Shown: positions 1 to 8,364 of the stretch, piece after piece | Numbering within the stretch: the stretch's first letter is position 1 | Layout: every line of letters starts with the position of its first letter | Assembly (NCBI RefSeq): GCF_016598595.1 | Contig: NZ_CP066786.1 | Coordinates: forward strand, 3,495,501 to 3,559,500 | Direction: 5' to 3' | Length of the DNA stretch: 64,000 nt | Origin: Martelella lutilitoris | GTDB taxonomy: Bacteria; Pseudomonadota; Alphaproteobacteria; Rhizobiales; Rhizobiaceae | Made by a program: the position numbers and the translations under genes | Notes under the pieces: generated by a model | Told to the model about the DNA's origin: nothing | Seen by the model: only the letters and a program-made list of their open reading frames with translations | The model's database searches: none

Positions 1-237
1 GCGAGAATCGCAGACTTTCCCGGTCGTGCAAATGAGGAAAGCCAACGAAAGCCGAGAAATCAAGCGATCTTGCTCTGCCCATGCCGTCAGGCGGGACAAA
101 AGCTCCGAAAAAGCCCCCGGGACTGTCATTGGAAGAAAAAAATCCGGATTTCTGAACGCCCCCCGGCTACGCTGCTGCGGGCCCAAAAAATAAGCTGAGT
201 CAATAATTTGTGCATCGCAACACAGACGCTCTGGCCG

Positions 238-315
238 TCATTGACGGGCGATCAAGTCTAAATCCCTGTTCTTCCCGCAAAAAAGCCGCTTGCATTGGTT
301 CAGGTATTCGTTCAT
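238..315 (-). CDS. Possible small protein, 25 aa
   Basis: A short ORF reads MNEYLNQCKRLFCGKNRDLD and ends LIARQ. It has a strong Shine-Dalgarno (GGAGAG) about 5 bases before the ATG. It is polar, with two cysteines five residues apart (LNQCKRLFCG), and has no membrane segment. I do not recognise it. The only support is the ribosome binding site and its location in an otherwise empty stretch, so it may be chance. Confidence 0.25.
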   Translation of the reverse strand: MNEYLNQCKRLFCGKNRDLDLIARQ

Positions 316-379
316 CTTCTCTCCAGTTCCAGAGGGGATGAAAACAAACACGCGCCCAAGAGCGCGACTTGAAAACGAT

Positions 380-442
380 AGAAACGCCGGCGCGACGGGC
401 TTTGAAAGTCTATGTTTTCGCCCCGGCGTTTCTATTTTTTTC
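380..442 (+). terminator. Intrinsic terminator-like hairpin with T-run
   Basis: The arms at 380-390 and 423-433 are perfectly complementary over 11 bp (AGAAACGCCGG / CCGGCGTTTCT). The loop is 32 nt, and a run of seven T follows directly. The T-run is on the plus strand only, so it would end a plus-strand transcript starting left of 380. It could be the end of a small RNA or of an mRNA from outside the window. Confidence 0.55.
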
Positions 443-589
443 TCCCCCACCCTTCCTCGCCCCACGAGAGACATGCTTTTCGACTGACTGCCTTTCGGAC
501 AAGGCGTCGAGTCGAGCGGGGCGGCTTGGCCATTGGCGTTTCGCGCAATCTCCACTATCTAGGCACTGAGTGAGAACAGGAAGGCAGCC

Positions 590-1720
590 ATGAACGCGAT
601 CAGCAAGGAACAGGTTCTGAAGAGCCTAGAAACCGTCACGCTTGCCGACGGCAAGCCCCTGTCTTTCAGCGGCCTCGTCTCCGACATCTTCATCGCTGAC
701 GGCAAGATCTATTTCTCGCTGAACGTTCCCGCCGACAAGGTTGAGGCCTACGAGCCGGTGCGTCTTGCCGCGCAAAAGGCCGCCGAAGCGCTGCCCGGCG
801 CGCGCCAGGCGCTGGTGACGCTGACGGCCGAAAAGCCTGCCGGACAGAAAGGCGAGCGCCCCGATGCCAGACAGAAACCCGATGCGCCGAAAGAGGGCGC
901 CGGCGGAAAGGGCCAGTCCAAGCCCGAAATTCCCGGCATCGGCTCCATCATCGCCGTCGCCTCCGGCAAGGGCGGCGTCGGCAAGTCCACCACCTCGGTC
1001 AACCTTGCGCTCGGCCTTGCGGCGGAAGGCCTCAGGGTCGGACTTCTGGATGCCGACATCTACGGCCCGTCCATTCCCCGGTTGATGGGCCTTTCCGGGC
1101 GGCCGATGCAGGGGCCCGGCCGCACCATCATGCCGATGGAGAAATACGGCCTCAAGGTGATGTCGATCGGCTTTCTGGTCGACGAGGGCACCGCCGTCAT
1201 CTGGCGCGGGCCGATGGTGCAATCGGCGCTGATGCAGATGCTGCGCGAGGTTGCCTGGGGCGAACTCGACGTGCTCGTCGTCGACATGCCGCCCGGCACC
1301 GGCGACGCGCAACTGACCATGGCCCAGCAGGTGCCGCTTGCCGGGAGCGTGGTCGTCTCCACGCCGCAGGACCTGGCACTCATTGACGCGCGCAAGGCGA
1401 TCGCCATGTTCAACAAGGTCTCCGTGCCGGTGCTCGGCATCGTCGAAAACATGAGCGCCTTCATCTGCCCGAATTGCGGCGAAACACACCATATCTTCGG
1501 CCATGGGGGCGCGAAGGCGGAAGCCGAGAAGATCGGCGTCCCCTTCCTGGGTGAAGTGCCGCTGGCGATGGACATCCGCGCCACCTCGGATGCCGGAACA
1601 CCGGTGGTTGCCGGCGAACCGGACGGCCCGCACGCAAAAGCCTATCGCGCCATCGCCGCGGGGACCAAGGCCGGCCTTGCGGCCAAAACCAGCAAGGGTC
1701 CGTCGATCGTGTTCGATTGA
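590..1720 (+). CDS. Mrp/ApbC-family Fe-S cluster carrier ATPase
   Basis: The 376-aa protein fits Mrp/NBP35-type P-loop ATPases that deliver Fe-S clusters to target proteins in the cytoplasm. Residues 5-80 form the N-terminal MIP18 (DUF59) domain. A low-complexity linker rich in Lys, Gly and Pro runs from about 81 to 115. The deviant Walker A GKGGVGKST lies at 126-134. The CPNC pair near residue 285 is the expected Fe-S-bridging CxxC at the dimer interface. Length and domain order are normal. It stands alone, with nagA converging on it 7 bases downstream. Confidence 0.93.
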   Translation: MNAISKEQVLKSLETVTLADGKPLSFSGLVSDIFIADGKIYFSLNVPADKVEAYEPVRLAAQKAAEALPGARQALVTLTAEKPAGQKGERPDARQKPDAPKEGAGGKGQSKPEIPGIGSIIAVASGKGGVGKSTTSVNLALGLAAEGLRVGLLDADIYGPSIPRLMGLSGRPMQGPGRTIMPMEKYGLKVMSIGFLVDEGTAVIWRGPMVQSALMQMLREVAWGELDVLVVDMPPGTGDAQLTMAQQVPLAGSVVVSTPQDLALIDARKAIAMFNKVSVPVLGIVENMSAFICPNCGETHHIFGHGGAKAEAEKIGVPFLGEVPLAMDIRATSDAGTPVVAGEPDGPHAKAYRAIAAGTKAGLAAKTSKGPSIVFD

Positions 1721-1727
1721 GGCGTCA

Positions 1728-2882
1728 TCAACCGGCGGCGAAAACGCATGCGCCGCCGACATAGGTGGCTTTCAGCGAAAGGTCTTCGCCAAGCAGCACG
1801 AAATCGGCATCGGCACCATCGGCAAGCCGGCCCTTGCGGCCCGCGCCCACGGCATCGGCCGGGTAAAGCGAGGCCATGCGCAAGGCCTCCTCCAGGGGCA
1901 CGCCAAGCATCCTGTGGCAATTGCGCACGCAGGTCAGCATGTCGGTATCCGCCCCGGCCAGCGTGCCGTCTTCCAGCGTGAGCCGGCCGTCGCGACGGTA
2001 GATCGTGCGGCCGTTGAGGGTGAAGCTTTCCATATCCGTTCCGGTAACCGACATGGCGTCGGTCACGAGAAAAATGCGACCCGGCCCCTTCTTCGCCCTG
2101 AGTGCAATCCCCATGGCCACGGGATCTACATGATAGCCGTCGGCGATCAGCCCGCAGGAGAACGCGCCATCGGACAGAGCGGCGCCGACAAGGCCCGGCT
2201 CCCGATGGCCGAGCGGGCTCATCGCGTTGAAGAGATGGGTCGCCATGGACGCGCCCGCCAGGCGGTATTCGCGCGCGGTGGCGCAGCTTGTCGCGGTGTG
2301 GCCGAGGCTGACGGTGAACCCGGCTTCGACAAGCCGGGCAACCTGCTGGCGCCTGACGCTTTCCGGGGCAACCGTTGTGAGCGCCACGCCGAAGGCGCCT
2401 GCATGTGCGACGAGGAAATCGCAATCATCTTCATCCATGGATCGGATCAACGCCGGATCATGCGTGCCCTTCCTGGCGAGCGAGAGATGCGGGCCTTCCA
2501 GATGGAGGCCGAGAAAGCCCGGCACGCCCGCGTCAAACGCAGCCCGCCCCGCCGCAGCGGCCTTCTCGACGGTTTCGCGCGTGTCGGTGATCAGCGTCGG
2601 CAGAAGCGATGTGGTGCCGAATTGCTGGTGGGCCCTGCAGATGGTTTCGATGCCGGAAAGGCTCGGATCGTTGTTGAACAGCACCCCGCCGCCGCCATTG
2701 ACCTGGAGATCGACAAAACCCGGCGCCAGGATCAACCCGTCGGCGCGGATGATTTCCGCGTCCGGCGGCACACGACGCTCTGCCGCAAGTCCTTCAACGC
2801 CGGTCTGCGAAAAGACCAGAGCCATGCCATCGTGAAAACGCTCGCCGTCGAAAAGCCTGGCGCCGCAAACCGCCTTTTTCAT
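1728..2882 (-). CDS. nagA: N-acetylglucosamine-6-phosphate deacetylase
   Basis: This 384-aa amidohydrolase-superfamily enzyme removes acetate from GlcNAc-6-phosphate to give glucosamine-6-phosphate in the cytoplasm. The metal and substrate residues can be seen: HLEGP at 127-131, LGHT, THLFNAM, DGYHVDP and the catalytic Asp in LVTDAM. The length is typical. It is the last gene of a minus-strand operon (GntR, SIS protein, nagA) and begins 1 base after the stop of the SIS gene, so the two are probably translationally coupled. Together they route amino sugars into central metabolism. Confidence 0.93.
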   Translation of the reverse strand: MKKAVCGARLFDGERFHDGMALVFSQTGVEGLAAERRVPPDAEIIRADGLILAPGFVDLQVNGGGGVLFNNDPSLSGIETICRAHQQFGTTSLLPTLITDTRETVEKAAAAGRAAFDAGVPGFLGLHLEGPHLSLARKGTHDPALIRSMDEDDCDFLVAHAGAFGVALTTVAPESVRRQQVARLVEAGFTVSLGHTATSCATAREYRLAGASMATHLFNAMSPLGHREPGLVGAALSDGAFSCGLIADGYHVDPVAMGIALRAKKGPGRIFLVTDAMSVTGTDMESFTLNGRTIYRRDGRLTLEDGTLAGADTDMLTCVRNCHRMLGVPLEEALRMASLYPADAVGAGRKGRLADGADADFVLLGEDLSLKATYVGGACVFAAG

Positions 2883-2883
2883 C

Positions 2884-3936
2884 TCACTCGGTCTCCGTCA
2901 CCTTGTTGAGCGCGACCGGCTGGTCGGGATTGAAGCCGCGGGCGCGCGAAAGCTGCTCGATGAAGCTGTAATAAGGCACGATCAGGGCGAGCGCATCGGT
3001 CAGCGGATGACCGGTCGCCACAAAGGGAAGCCGCACGGCCCCGCCTTCAGCCATGTCCGAGGACAGGAACACGGCCGCTCCCTTTTGCGCCATGCCGGAT
3101 GCGGTTTTGGCGATCGCGGCCTCCGCCTTGTCGCGCGCGGCAAAGGCGATCACGGGAAAACGCGCCTCCACCAGCGAGACCGGCCCGTGCAGCACTTCGG
3201 CGGAGGAATAGGCCTCGGCGTGAAGCTCGGAGGTTTCCTTGCATTTCAGCGCCGCCTCGCTGGCGATGGCAAAGCTCGGGCCACGCCCCAGCACATAGAG
3301 CGACTGCGCGTCCTTCAGCAAACCCGTCAGCGGCGACCAGTCGCAGGCAAGCGCCTTTTCAAGATCCTCGGGCAATCGACCCAGCGCCTTCCTGAGGCCC
3401 GCATCATCGGCCCATTCGGCAAGCACGCCGAGCCCGGCGATGATCGAATTGACGTAGGACTTGGTGGCGGCGACGGCCTTTTCCGGTCCGGCGGCAATAT
3501 CGATCGGCTGATCGGCCGCTTCTGCCAGCGGCGAGGCGATGGTGTTGACCAGCGCAAGCGTCAGCGCGCCGCCGGCCCGCGCGGCGTTGGCAAGCGCGAC
3601 GATATCCGGACTTTTGCCCGATTGCGAAATCGAGATCGCCGCAGCCGAGCCCATCTTCAGCGGCGCGTCATAGATCGAGGCGAGCGACGGGCCGAGCGAG
3701 GCGACGGGCACGCCCACCGTCAACTCGATCGCGTATTTGAGGAACAGCGCCGCGTGATCGGAGGAGCCGCGCGCGACCGTGACGACAACACCGGGATCTT
3801 TTGCCGCAAGCGCCCTGCCGGCCTCGGCGAAGGCCTTGCCGCTGCCATCGAGCAGCCGTGCGGCGGCAGCCGGAATTTCGTTGATCTCACGGCGCATATG
3901 GGTTTCGTCGGTCATCACAAGGTCTCTTTGTTGCAT
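2884..3936 (-). CDS. SIS-domain glucosamine-6-phosphate deaminase/isomerase-like protein
   Basis: This 350-aa protein has two SIS (sugar isomerase) domains and no N-terminal glutaminase domain. That is the layout of AgaS / NagB-II type enzymes, which convert glucosamine-6-phosphate to fructose-6-phosphate plus ammonia. Phosphosugar-binding stretches such as VARGSSDHAA and SQSGKSPD are visible, as is VAATKSYVN. The context with nagA supports the deaminase role over glutamine-dependent synthesis. The start at 3936 is preceded by AGGGG 7 bases upstream; an internal ATG at 3915 is the alternative. Confidence 0.85.
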   Translation of the reverse strand: MQQRDLVMTDETHMRREINEIPAAAARLLDGSGKAFAEAGRALAAKDPGVVVTVARGSSDHAALFLKYAIELTVGVPVASLGPSLASIYDAPLKMGSAAAISISQSGKSPDIVALANAARAGGALTLALVNTIASPLAEAADQPIDIAAGPEKAVAATKSYVNSIIAGLGVLAEWADDAGLRKALGRLPEDLEKALACDWSPLTGLLKDAQSLYVLGRGPSFAIASEAALKCKETSELHAEAYSSAEVLHGPVSLVEARFPVIAFAARDKAEAAIAKTASGMAQKGAAVFLSSDMAEGGAVRLPFVATGHPLTDALALIVPYYSFIEQLSRARGFNPDQPVALNKVTETE

Positions 3937-3940
3937 CGCC

Positions 3941-4690
3941 TCACCCCTCTTCGGAGTAGGTCAGCTCGGCGACAAGGTCGTAGATATCGCTTCGGTAGAA
4001 GGATCGGGTGAATTCTATGGCGCGGCCGGCGGCATCAAATCCGGTGCGGTCGATCGCCAGGGCCGGCGCGCCGGCGGGAACTTCCAGAAGCCCGGCCTGC
4101 TCATCGCTCAGAATGGTTGCGGTGATACGCTCATCGGCGCGTTGAAGGCGAATGCCGCGTTCGGTAAGCGCGGCGTAGAGCGACGGGCCGATGGCTGCCG
4201 GCGCCTCCAGAATGTCGCCCGGAAGCGCCGTGTATTCGAGCGCCATCGGCCGGTCGTCGGCAAAGCGGATGCGGCTGAGGCGGGCGATGCGCGCGCCCGG
4301 CGCGATATCGAGCGCCTCAGCCTCTTCGGCCGATGCCGGCTGGAGCGCGCGTTCCAGCCAGAACGAATGCGGCTCCATGCCGCGCGCCTTGATATCCTCG
4401 GTAAAGGATGTCAGGCGCTTGAGTTTCTGTTCGATGCGGACGGCGGGACGGGCGACGAAGGTCCCCGCCCCGCGCCGGCGGTTCAGAATCCCCTCGCCCG
4501 TCAGTTCGGCAATCGCCCGGCGAACCGTGACCCGGCTGACGCCGAGCCGCACGGCAAGATCGCGTTCCGGCGGCAGAGCGGCGCCGCCCTCGAGCGCGCC
4601 GCGGGCAATCGCCGCGCGAATACCGGCCTTCAGCCGCCGGTAAAGCGGGCCTGTTCCCGAAAGATCAATGTCATCAAACAGCGCCTGCAT
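3941..4690 (-). CDS. GntR-family (HutC/UTRA) repressor, probable NagR
   Basis: The 249-aa regulator has an N-terminal winged-helix GntR domain (about 10-75, with LAVRLGVSRVTVRRAIAEL) and a C-terminal UTRA ligand domain (about 90-235). UTRA regulators of nag operons sense phosphorylated amino sugars. It is the first gene of the nagA operon, so autoregulation is likely. A direct repeat suited to such a regulator lies 30-50 bp upstream of its start and is listed separately. Confidence 0.88.
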   Translation of the reverse strand: MQALFDDIDLSGTGPLYRRLKAGIRAAIARGALEGGAALPPERDLAVRLGVSRVTVRRAIAELTGEGILNRRRGAGTFVARPAVRIEQKLKRLTSFTEDIKARGMEPHSFWLERALQPASAEEAEALDIAPGARIARLSRIRFADDRPMALEYTALPGDILEAPAAIGPSLYAALTERGIRLQRADERITATILSDEQAGLLEVPAGAPALAIDRTGFDAAGRAIEFTRSFYRSDIYDLVAELTYSEEG

Positions 4691-4720
4691 CTCGCACTCG
4701 ATTCATCTTTCGCAAAACTA

Positions 4721-4738
4721 ATACCAATCAGATACCAA
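4721..4738. promoter_or_regulatory. Direct repeat, candidate operator of the GntR regulator
   Basis: Two ATACCAA copies (4721-4727 and 4732-4738) lie 11 bp apart, one helical turn, just upstream of the GntR/nagA operon. On the minus strand they read TTGGTAT-N4-TTGGTAT. HutC-subfamily GntR proteins commonly bind motifs containing TGGT(A/C)T. The position fits repression of the nag operon and possibly of the divergent LysR gene. No experimental support. Confidence 0.4.
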
Positions 4739-4840
4739 ATTGCAAGCCATGCCGGTCGCGAAAACGCGGGAACAGCCATGGCGGGGCTTGCGGTCCGGCA
4801 GATGACCGGCTCATATGGCAAATTCGAACGGGAAGGACGC

Positions 4841-5761
4841 ATGCAGCTACAGGCCATCATCTATTTCAACGAACTTGTGCGCTCGCGCTCCATCCGCCAG
4901 GCCGCCGAGGCGCTTGGCGTTTCGCCCATGGCCGTCAGCCGCCAGCTCGAAAATCTCGAGGCCTATTTCGATGCGCCGCTGGTGGAACGCGGCGCGCGCG
5001 GGATCGTGCTGACTGCGGCAGGCAGCCTGCTTGCCGAACGCACGCTCGGCGTCATACGCGACCTTGAAAGCGCCCGGCAGGTGATCGACGACCTGCGCGA
5101 CCTGAAGGCCGGCCATGTCTCGCTTCATGTCAACGGCGCGGTGATCAGCGCGATCCTCGCCCCGGCGCTCGCCGAATTCTATGCGCTCTACCCCGCGATC
5201 TCGATCGCGGTCACGGTATCGTCCGCCGAGGCCGCGATCCGCGCCGTTGCCGCCGGCGAGACCGATCTGGCGGTGACGATGTTTTCGCCGAAGGACGGCG
5301 AAACGGAAACGCTGATCGAACTGCCCGTTCTGCACCAGCCGGTGATGGCGCCCGACCATCCGCTCGCCGCGGAGGCGACGGTGACGCTCGCGGCCATACG
5401 CGACCATGCCGTCGCCATGCCGGATCGCGCCTTCAGCATTCGCCGCGATTTTGACGCGCGCCAGCGCGCCGCCGGGCTTGAGCCGATGGACGCGACCTTC
5501 GAGACCTCATCGCTGGAACTGCAGAAGGAACTGGCGCGCAGCGGTGCCGCCGTCCTCATCCTGCCGGCCATGACGGTGGCGCGCGAAATCCGCGAAAAAG
5601 CGCTCGTCGTCCGCCCCTTCGAGAAACGGGCCGAGATCTCCACGGACATCAGGCTGGTCCGACCCGACGGTCCGACGCCGACCTTCGCGGCGAAACGCCT
5701 TGCGGACTTCCTGAAGACCTTCCTGCGCGCCCATGACAGGCGCGTTCAGCCGGGGGACTGA
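4841..5761 (+). CDS. LysR-family transcriptional regulator
   Basis: The 306-aa protein has an N-terminal LysR helix-turn-helix (residues 5-62, with RQAAEALGVSPMAVSRQLEN) and a C-terminal periplasmic-binding-like effector domain. The same frame is open upstream to 3779, but homology to LysR starts at the ATG at 4841, so that start is used. It lies just before a peptide-type ABC importer on the same strand, which it probably controls. The 120-bp gap between them holds a palindrome and a promoter. Confidence 0.9.
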   Translation: MQLQAIIYFNELVRSRSIRQAAEALGVSPMAVSRQLENLEAYFDAPLVERGARGIVLTAAGSLLAERTLGVIRDLESARQVIDDLRDLKAGHVSLHVNGAVISAILAPALAEFYALYPAISIAVTVSSAEAAIRAVAAGETDLAVTMFSPKDGETETLIELPVLHQPVMAPDHPLAAEATVTLAAIRDHAVAMPDRAFSIRRDFDARQRAAGLEPMDATFETSSLELQKELARSGAAVLILPAMTVAREIREKALVVRPFEKRAEISTDIRLVRPDGPTPTFAAKRLADFLKTFLRAHDRRVQPGD

Positions 5762-5773
5762 GGATGTCAGTGA

Positions 5774-5844
5774 AACGATTATCGTTACACATACAACGTT
5801 TTTCATGTTAACTGTTTACACTTCGTCTCCGAGCGCGGTATAGA
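5774..5844 (+). promoter_or_regulatory. Promoter and palindrome upstream of the peptide-type ABC operon
   Basis: A sigma70-like promoter is visible: TTTACA at 5815-5820, an 18-bp spacer and TATAGA at 5839-5844. Upstream, at 5774-5786, lies the palindrome AACGA-TTA-TCGTT. Its position about 30 bp before the -35 box suits an activator site for the LysR protein encoded immediately upstream. The link to that LysR is inference. Confidence 0.45.
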
Positions 5845-5881
5845 CCCTCCCAGTTCGATCCACGGGAGAGGATTTTAGACC

Positions 5882-7381
5882 ATGAACAAATGTTTCGGCG
5901 CCCGCGCCCTTCTTGCTGCCTCCGTCTTCACCGGCCTGATCGCCGGCGCGCCGGCCTTCGCCGAGGCGAAGACGGACCTCGTGCTCGCCATGAGCACCGA
6001 ACCGACAGGACTCGACCCGACAGCCGCGGCTCCCGTCGCCATCGGCCAGGTCGTCTGGCAGAATGTCTTCGAGGGTCTGGTCGCCATCAACGAGGACGGC
6101 GGGATCGTGCCGCAACTCGCGAATGCCTGGACGGTTTCCGATGACGGCCTGACCTACACATTCGACCTTCAGGACGGCGTCACCTTCCACAATGGCAAGG
6201 CCTTTGATGCCGAGACGGCGAAGTTTGCGATCGACCGCATCCTCGCCGAGGGTTCCGTCAATCCGCAAAAGGCGCTCTACAGCGCGATCGAGAGCGTGGA
6301 AACGCCTGATGCCGATACGCTTGTGCTGCATCTCTCCCGGCCCGCCTTCGACCTCCTCTACTGGCTCGGCTTTCCCGCCGCCGTGATGGTGGAGCCGACG
6401 AGCGTCGAGACAAACGCCACCGACCCTGTCGGCACCGGCCCCTTCGCTTTCGCCGAATGGCGCAAGGGCAATGAGGTGAAGCTTTCCGCCTGGCCCGATT
6501 ACTGGGGAGACAAGCCGGCGCTCGAGAACGTCACATTCCGCTTCATCGCCGATCCGCAGGCCCAGGCGGCAGCCCTCAATTCCGGCGGCGTCGACGCCAT
6601 TCCGGAATTCACCGCGCCCGAACTCGTCAGCCAGTTCGAGACGAAGGATGAATTCGAGGTCGTGCCCGGCACCACCGGCATGGAGGTCGTCGCCGGCATG
6701 AACAATGCCGAGCCGCCCTTCGATGACGCCCGCGTGCGCCGGGCGCTGATGATGATGCTCGACAGGCAGGCGATCGTCGAGGCCGCCAATTCCGGCTTCG
6801 GCACCCCGATCGGCAGCCATTTCTCGCCATCGGATGCCGGCCATGAAGACCTGACCGGCGTTCTGCCCTACGACCCGGAGAAGGCAAAGGCGCTTCTGGC
6901 CGAGGCCGGCTATGGCGACGGGCTCTCCTTCACCATGAAGGTGCCGAACCGCACCTATGCAGAGCGCGCGGCGGAAATCATGCAGGCCTATTTTGCGCAG
7001 GGCGGCGTGACGATGACGATCGAAACCTCCGAATTCCCGGCGACCTGGATCAAGGACGTGTTCAAGGATACGAACTACGACATGACCATTATCGGTCATG
7101 CCGAGCCGCTCGATATCGGCATCTATGCCCGCCACCCCTACTATTTCAATTATGACAATCCCGATTTCGACGCAACCATGACGGACATCGCCAACGCGAC
7201 GGATGAGAACGCCCGGCTCGAAGGCTATCGCAAGGCCCAGGAGATCCTGGCCGAGGATGTACCCGCGCTCTTCCTTTATGCCTGGCCCAAGATCGGCATC
7301 TGGAAGGCCGGACTTGAGGGTATGTGGCGGAACGAGCCGGTTCCCTCCAATGATGTGACGGACGCCCGCTGGAGCGAATAG
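5882..7381 (+). CDS. ABC transporter substrate-binding protein, peptide/opine/nickel family
   Basis: This 499-aa periplasmic solute-binding protein belongs to SBP family 5 (DppA/OppA-like). The signal peptide is at residues 1-28, with likely cleavage after AFA. The typical early motif with TGLDPTAAAP and the domain pattern with DVTFHNGKAFDAE-like sequence are present (here DGVTFHNGKAF). It is the first gene of a five-gene importer operon. The substrate may be a di- or oligopeptide, an opine or a similar compound; the sequence does not decide. Confidence 0.9.
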   Translation: MNKCFGARALLAASVFTGLIAGAPAFAEAKTDLVLAMSTEPTGLDPTAAAPVAIGQVVWQNVFEGLVAINEDGGIVPQLANAWTVSDDGLTYTFDLQDGVTFHNGKAFDAETAKFAIDRILAEGSVNPQKALYSAIESVETPDADTLVLHLSRPAFDLLYWLGFPAAVMVEPTSVETNATDPVGTGPFAFAEWRKGNEVKLSAWPDYWGDKPALENVTFRFIADPQAQAAALNSGGVDAIPEFTAPELVSQFETKDEFEVVPGTTGMEVVAGMNNAEPPFDDARVRRALMMMLDRQAIVEAANSGFGTPIGSHFSPSDAGHEDLTGVLPYDPEKAKALLAEAGYGDGLSFTMKVPNRTYAERAAEIMQAYFAQGGVTMTIETSEFPATWIKDVFKDTNYDMTIIGHAEPLDIGIYARHPYYFNYDNPDFDATMTDIANATDENARLEGYRKAQEILAEDVPALFLYAWPKIGIWKAGLEGMWRNEPVPSNDVTDARWSE

Positions 7382-7383
7382 AC

Positions 7384-8364
7384 TTGGCGCAAGCCGCAGA
7401 ACTTTCAAAACGCAGGAAGGGCGCGCCGGCACGGCTGGCGCGCCGTTTCGCCTTTCTGCTCGCAAGCCTTCTCGCCGTTTCCTTCCTCATCTTCGCGGTG
7501 ATGGCGGCCGTACCGGGCGATCCGGCGGAGATCATGCTGGGTACATCGGCAGCACCCGATACGCTTGCAGCCCTTCGCCACCAGCTCGGCCTCGACCAGC
7601 CGTTTCTCCTTCGCTATCTCGACTGGCTCTTCGGCGTGCTGACGGGCGATCTCGGCAATTCCTACACCTATTCCACGCCGGTCGGCGCATTGATTGCCGA
7701 GCGCCTTGCCGTCACGCTGCCGCTTGCCGGCCTTGCCATTCTCCTCTCGCTCGCCGTATCCGTGCCGCTCGGCGTGCTGGCCGCCGCCCGCCCCAATGGC
7801 CCGGTCGATCTCCTTGCGACGCTCTTTGCCCAGGTCGGCATCGCCGTGCCCAATTTCTGGATCGGGTTGCTGCTGATCCTCGGCGTGGCGCTGACCTTCG
7901 GCTGGTTTCCGGCCGGCGGTTTTCCGGGTTGGGAGGCGGGCATTCTTCCGGCTCTCAACGCGCTGGCGCTGCCCGCGATCGCGCTCGCCATACCGCAGGC
8001 CGCCGTGCTGATGCGGGTGACCAGGACAGCGGTCATCGAACTAACCGGCGAGGATTTCGTGCGCACCGCCCGCGCCAAGGGCGCGACGCCCGCCTACGCG
8101 CTCTGGCGTCATGTGGCGCCGAACGCGCTGATCCCGGTCGTCACCATGCTCGGCCTGCAGATCTCCGTGCTGATTGCCGGCACGGTGCTGGTGGAAAACG
8201 TCTTCGCCCTGCCGGGCATGGGCACGCTTGCCTATCAGGCGCTGGCCCAGCGCGACCTGATCGTGGTGCAGAATGTCGCTCTCTTCTTCGCGGCGATCGT
8301 CATGGGGCTGAACTTCGCAGTCGACGCGCTCTATGCCGTCATCGATCCGAGGCTGAGGCGATGA
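7384..8364 (+). CDS. ABC transporter permease, DppB-like
   Basis: The 326-aa inner-membrane permease has six predicted transmembrane segments. The first is at about residues 18-40, after a basic N-terminus, and the EAA-type cytoplasmic loop (FVRTARAKGATPAYALWRHV) comes after the fourth. It starts with TTG two bases after the stop of the binding-protein gene. Its 3' end overlaps the next permease by ATGA, so it is translationally coupled to its DppC-like partner. Confidence 0.92.
   Translation: MAQAAELSKRRKGAPARLARRFAFLLASLLAVSFLIFAVMAAVPGDPAEIMLGTSAAPDTLAALRHQLGLDQPFLLRYLDWLFGVLTGDLGNSYTYSTPVGALIAERLAVTLPLAGLAILLSLAVSVPLGVLAAARPNGPVDLLATLFAQVGIAVPNFWIGLLLILGVALTFGWFPAGGFPGWEAGILPALNALALPAIALAIPQAAVLMRVTRTAVIELTGEDFVRTARAKGATPAYALWRHVAPNALIPVVTMLGLQISVLIAGTVLVENVFALPGMGTLAYQALAQRDLIVVQNVALFFAAIVMGLNFAVDALYAVIDPRLRR

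Larger units (their letters stand above)
1..589. other. Left-edge stretch without a long gene
   Basis: This stretch upstream of the Mrp gene has no ORF with convincing protein character. It holds a terminator-like hairpin with a T-run (380-442) and a 25-codon minus-strand ORF with a good ribosome binding site (238-315), both listed separately. The Mrp gene is preceded by an AGGAAGG-type ribosome binding site ending about 5 bases before its ATG. Confidence 0.6.

Noticed and set aside
626..1762. 378-codon ORF opposite the Mrp gene
   Set aside because: Arg/His/Gly-rich shadow of a clear gene, with no recognisable domain.
1503..2909. 468-codon ORF opposite nagA
   Set aside because: Antisense to nagA motifs, low complexity and high Arg content; GC-driven open frame.
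3779..4840. Upstream extension of the LysR frame
   Set aside because: The part before 4841 is opposite the GntR and SIS genes, has no LysR homology, and the true HTH begins just after 4841.
5816..7465. 549-codon ORF opposite the peptide-type binding protein
   Set aside because: Antisense to a well-supported gene with signal peptide and family motifs.
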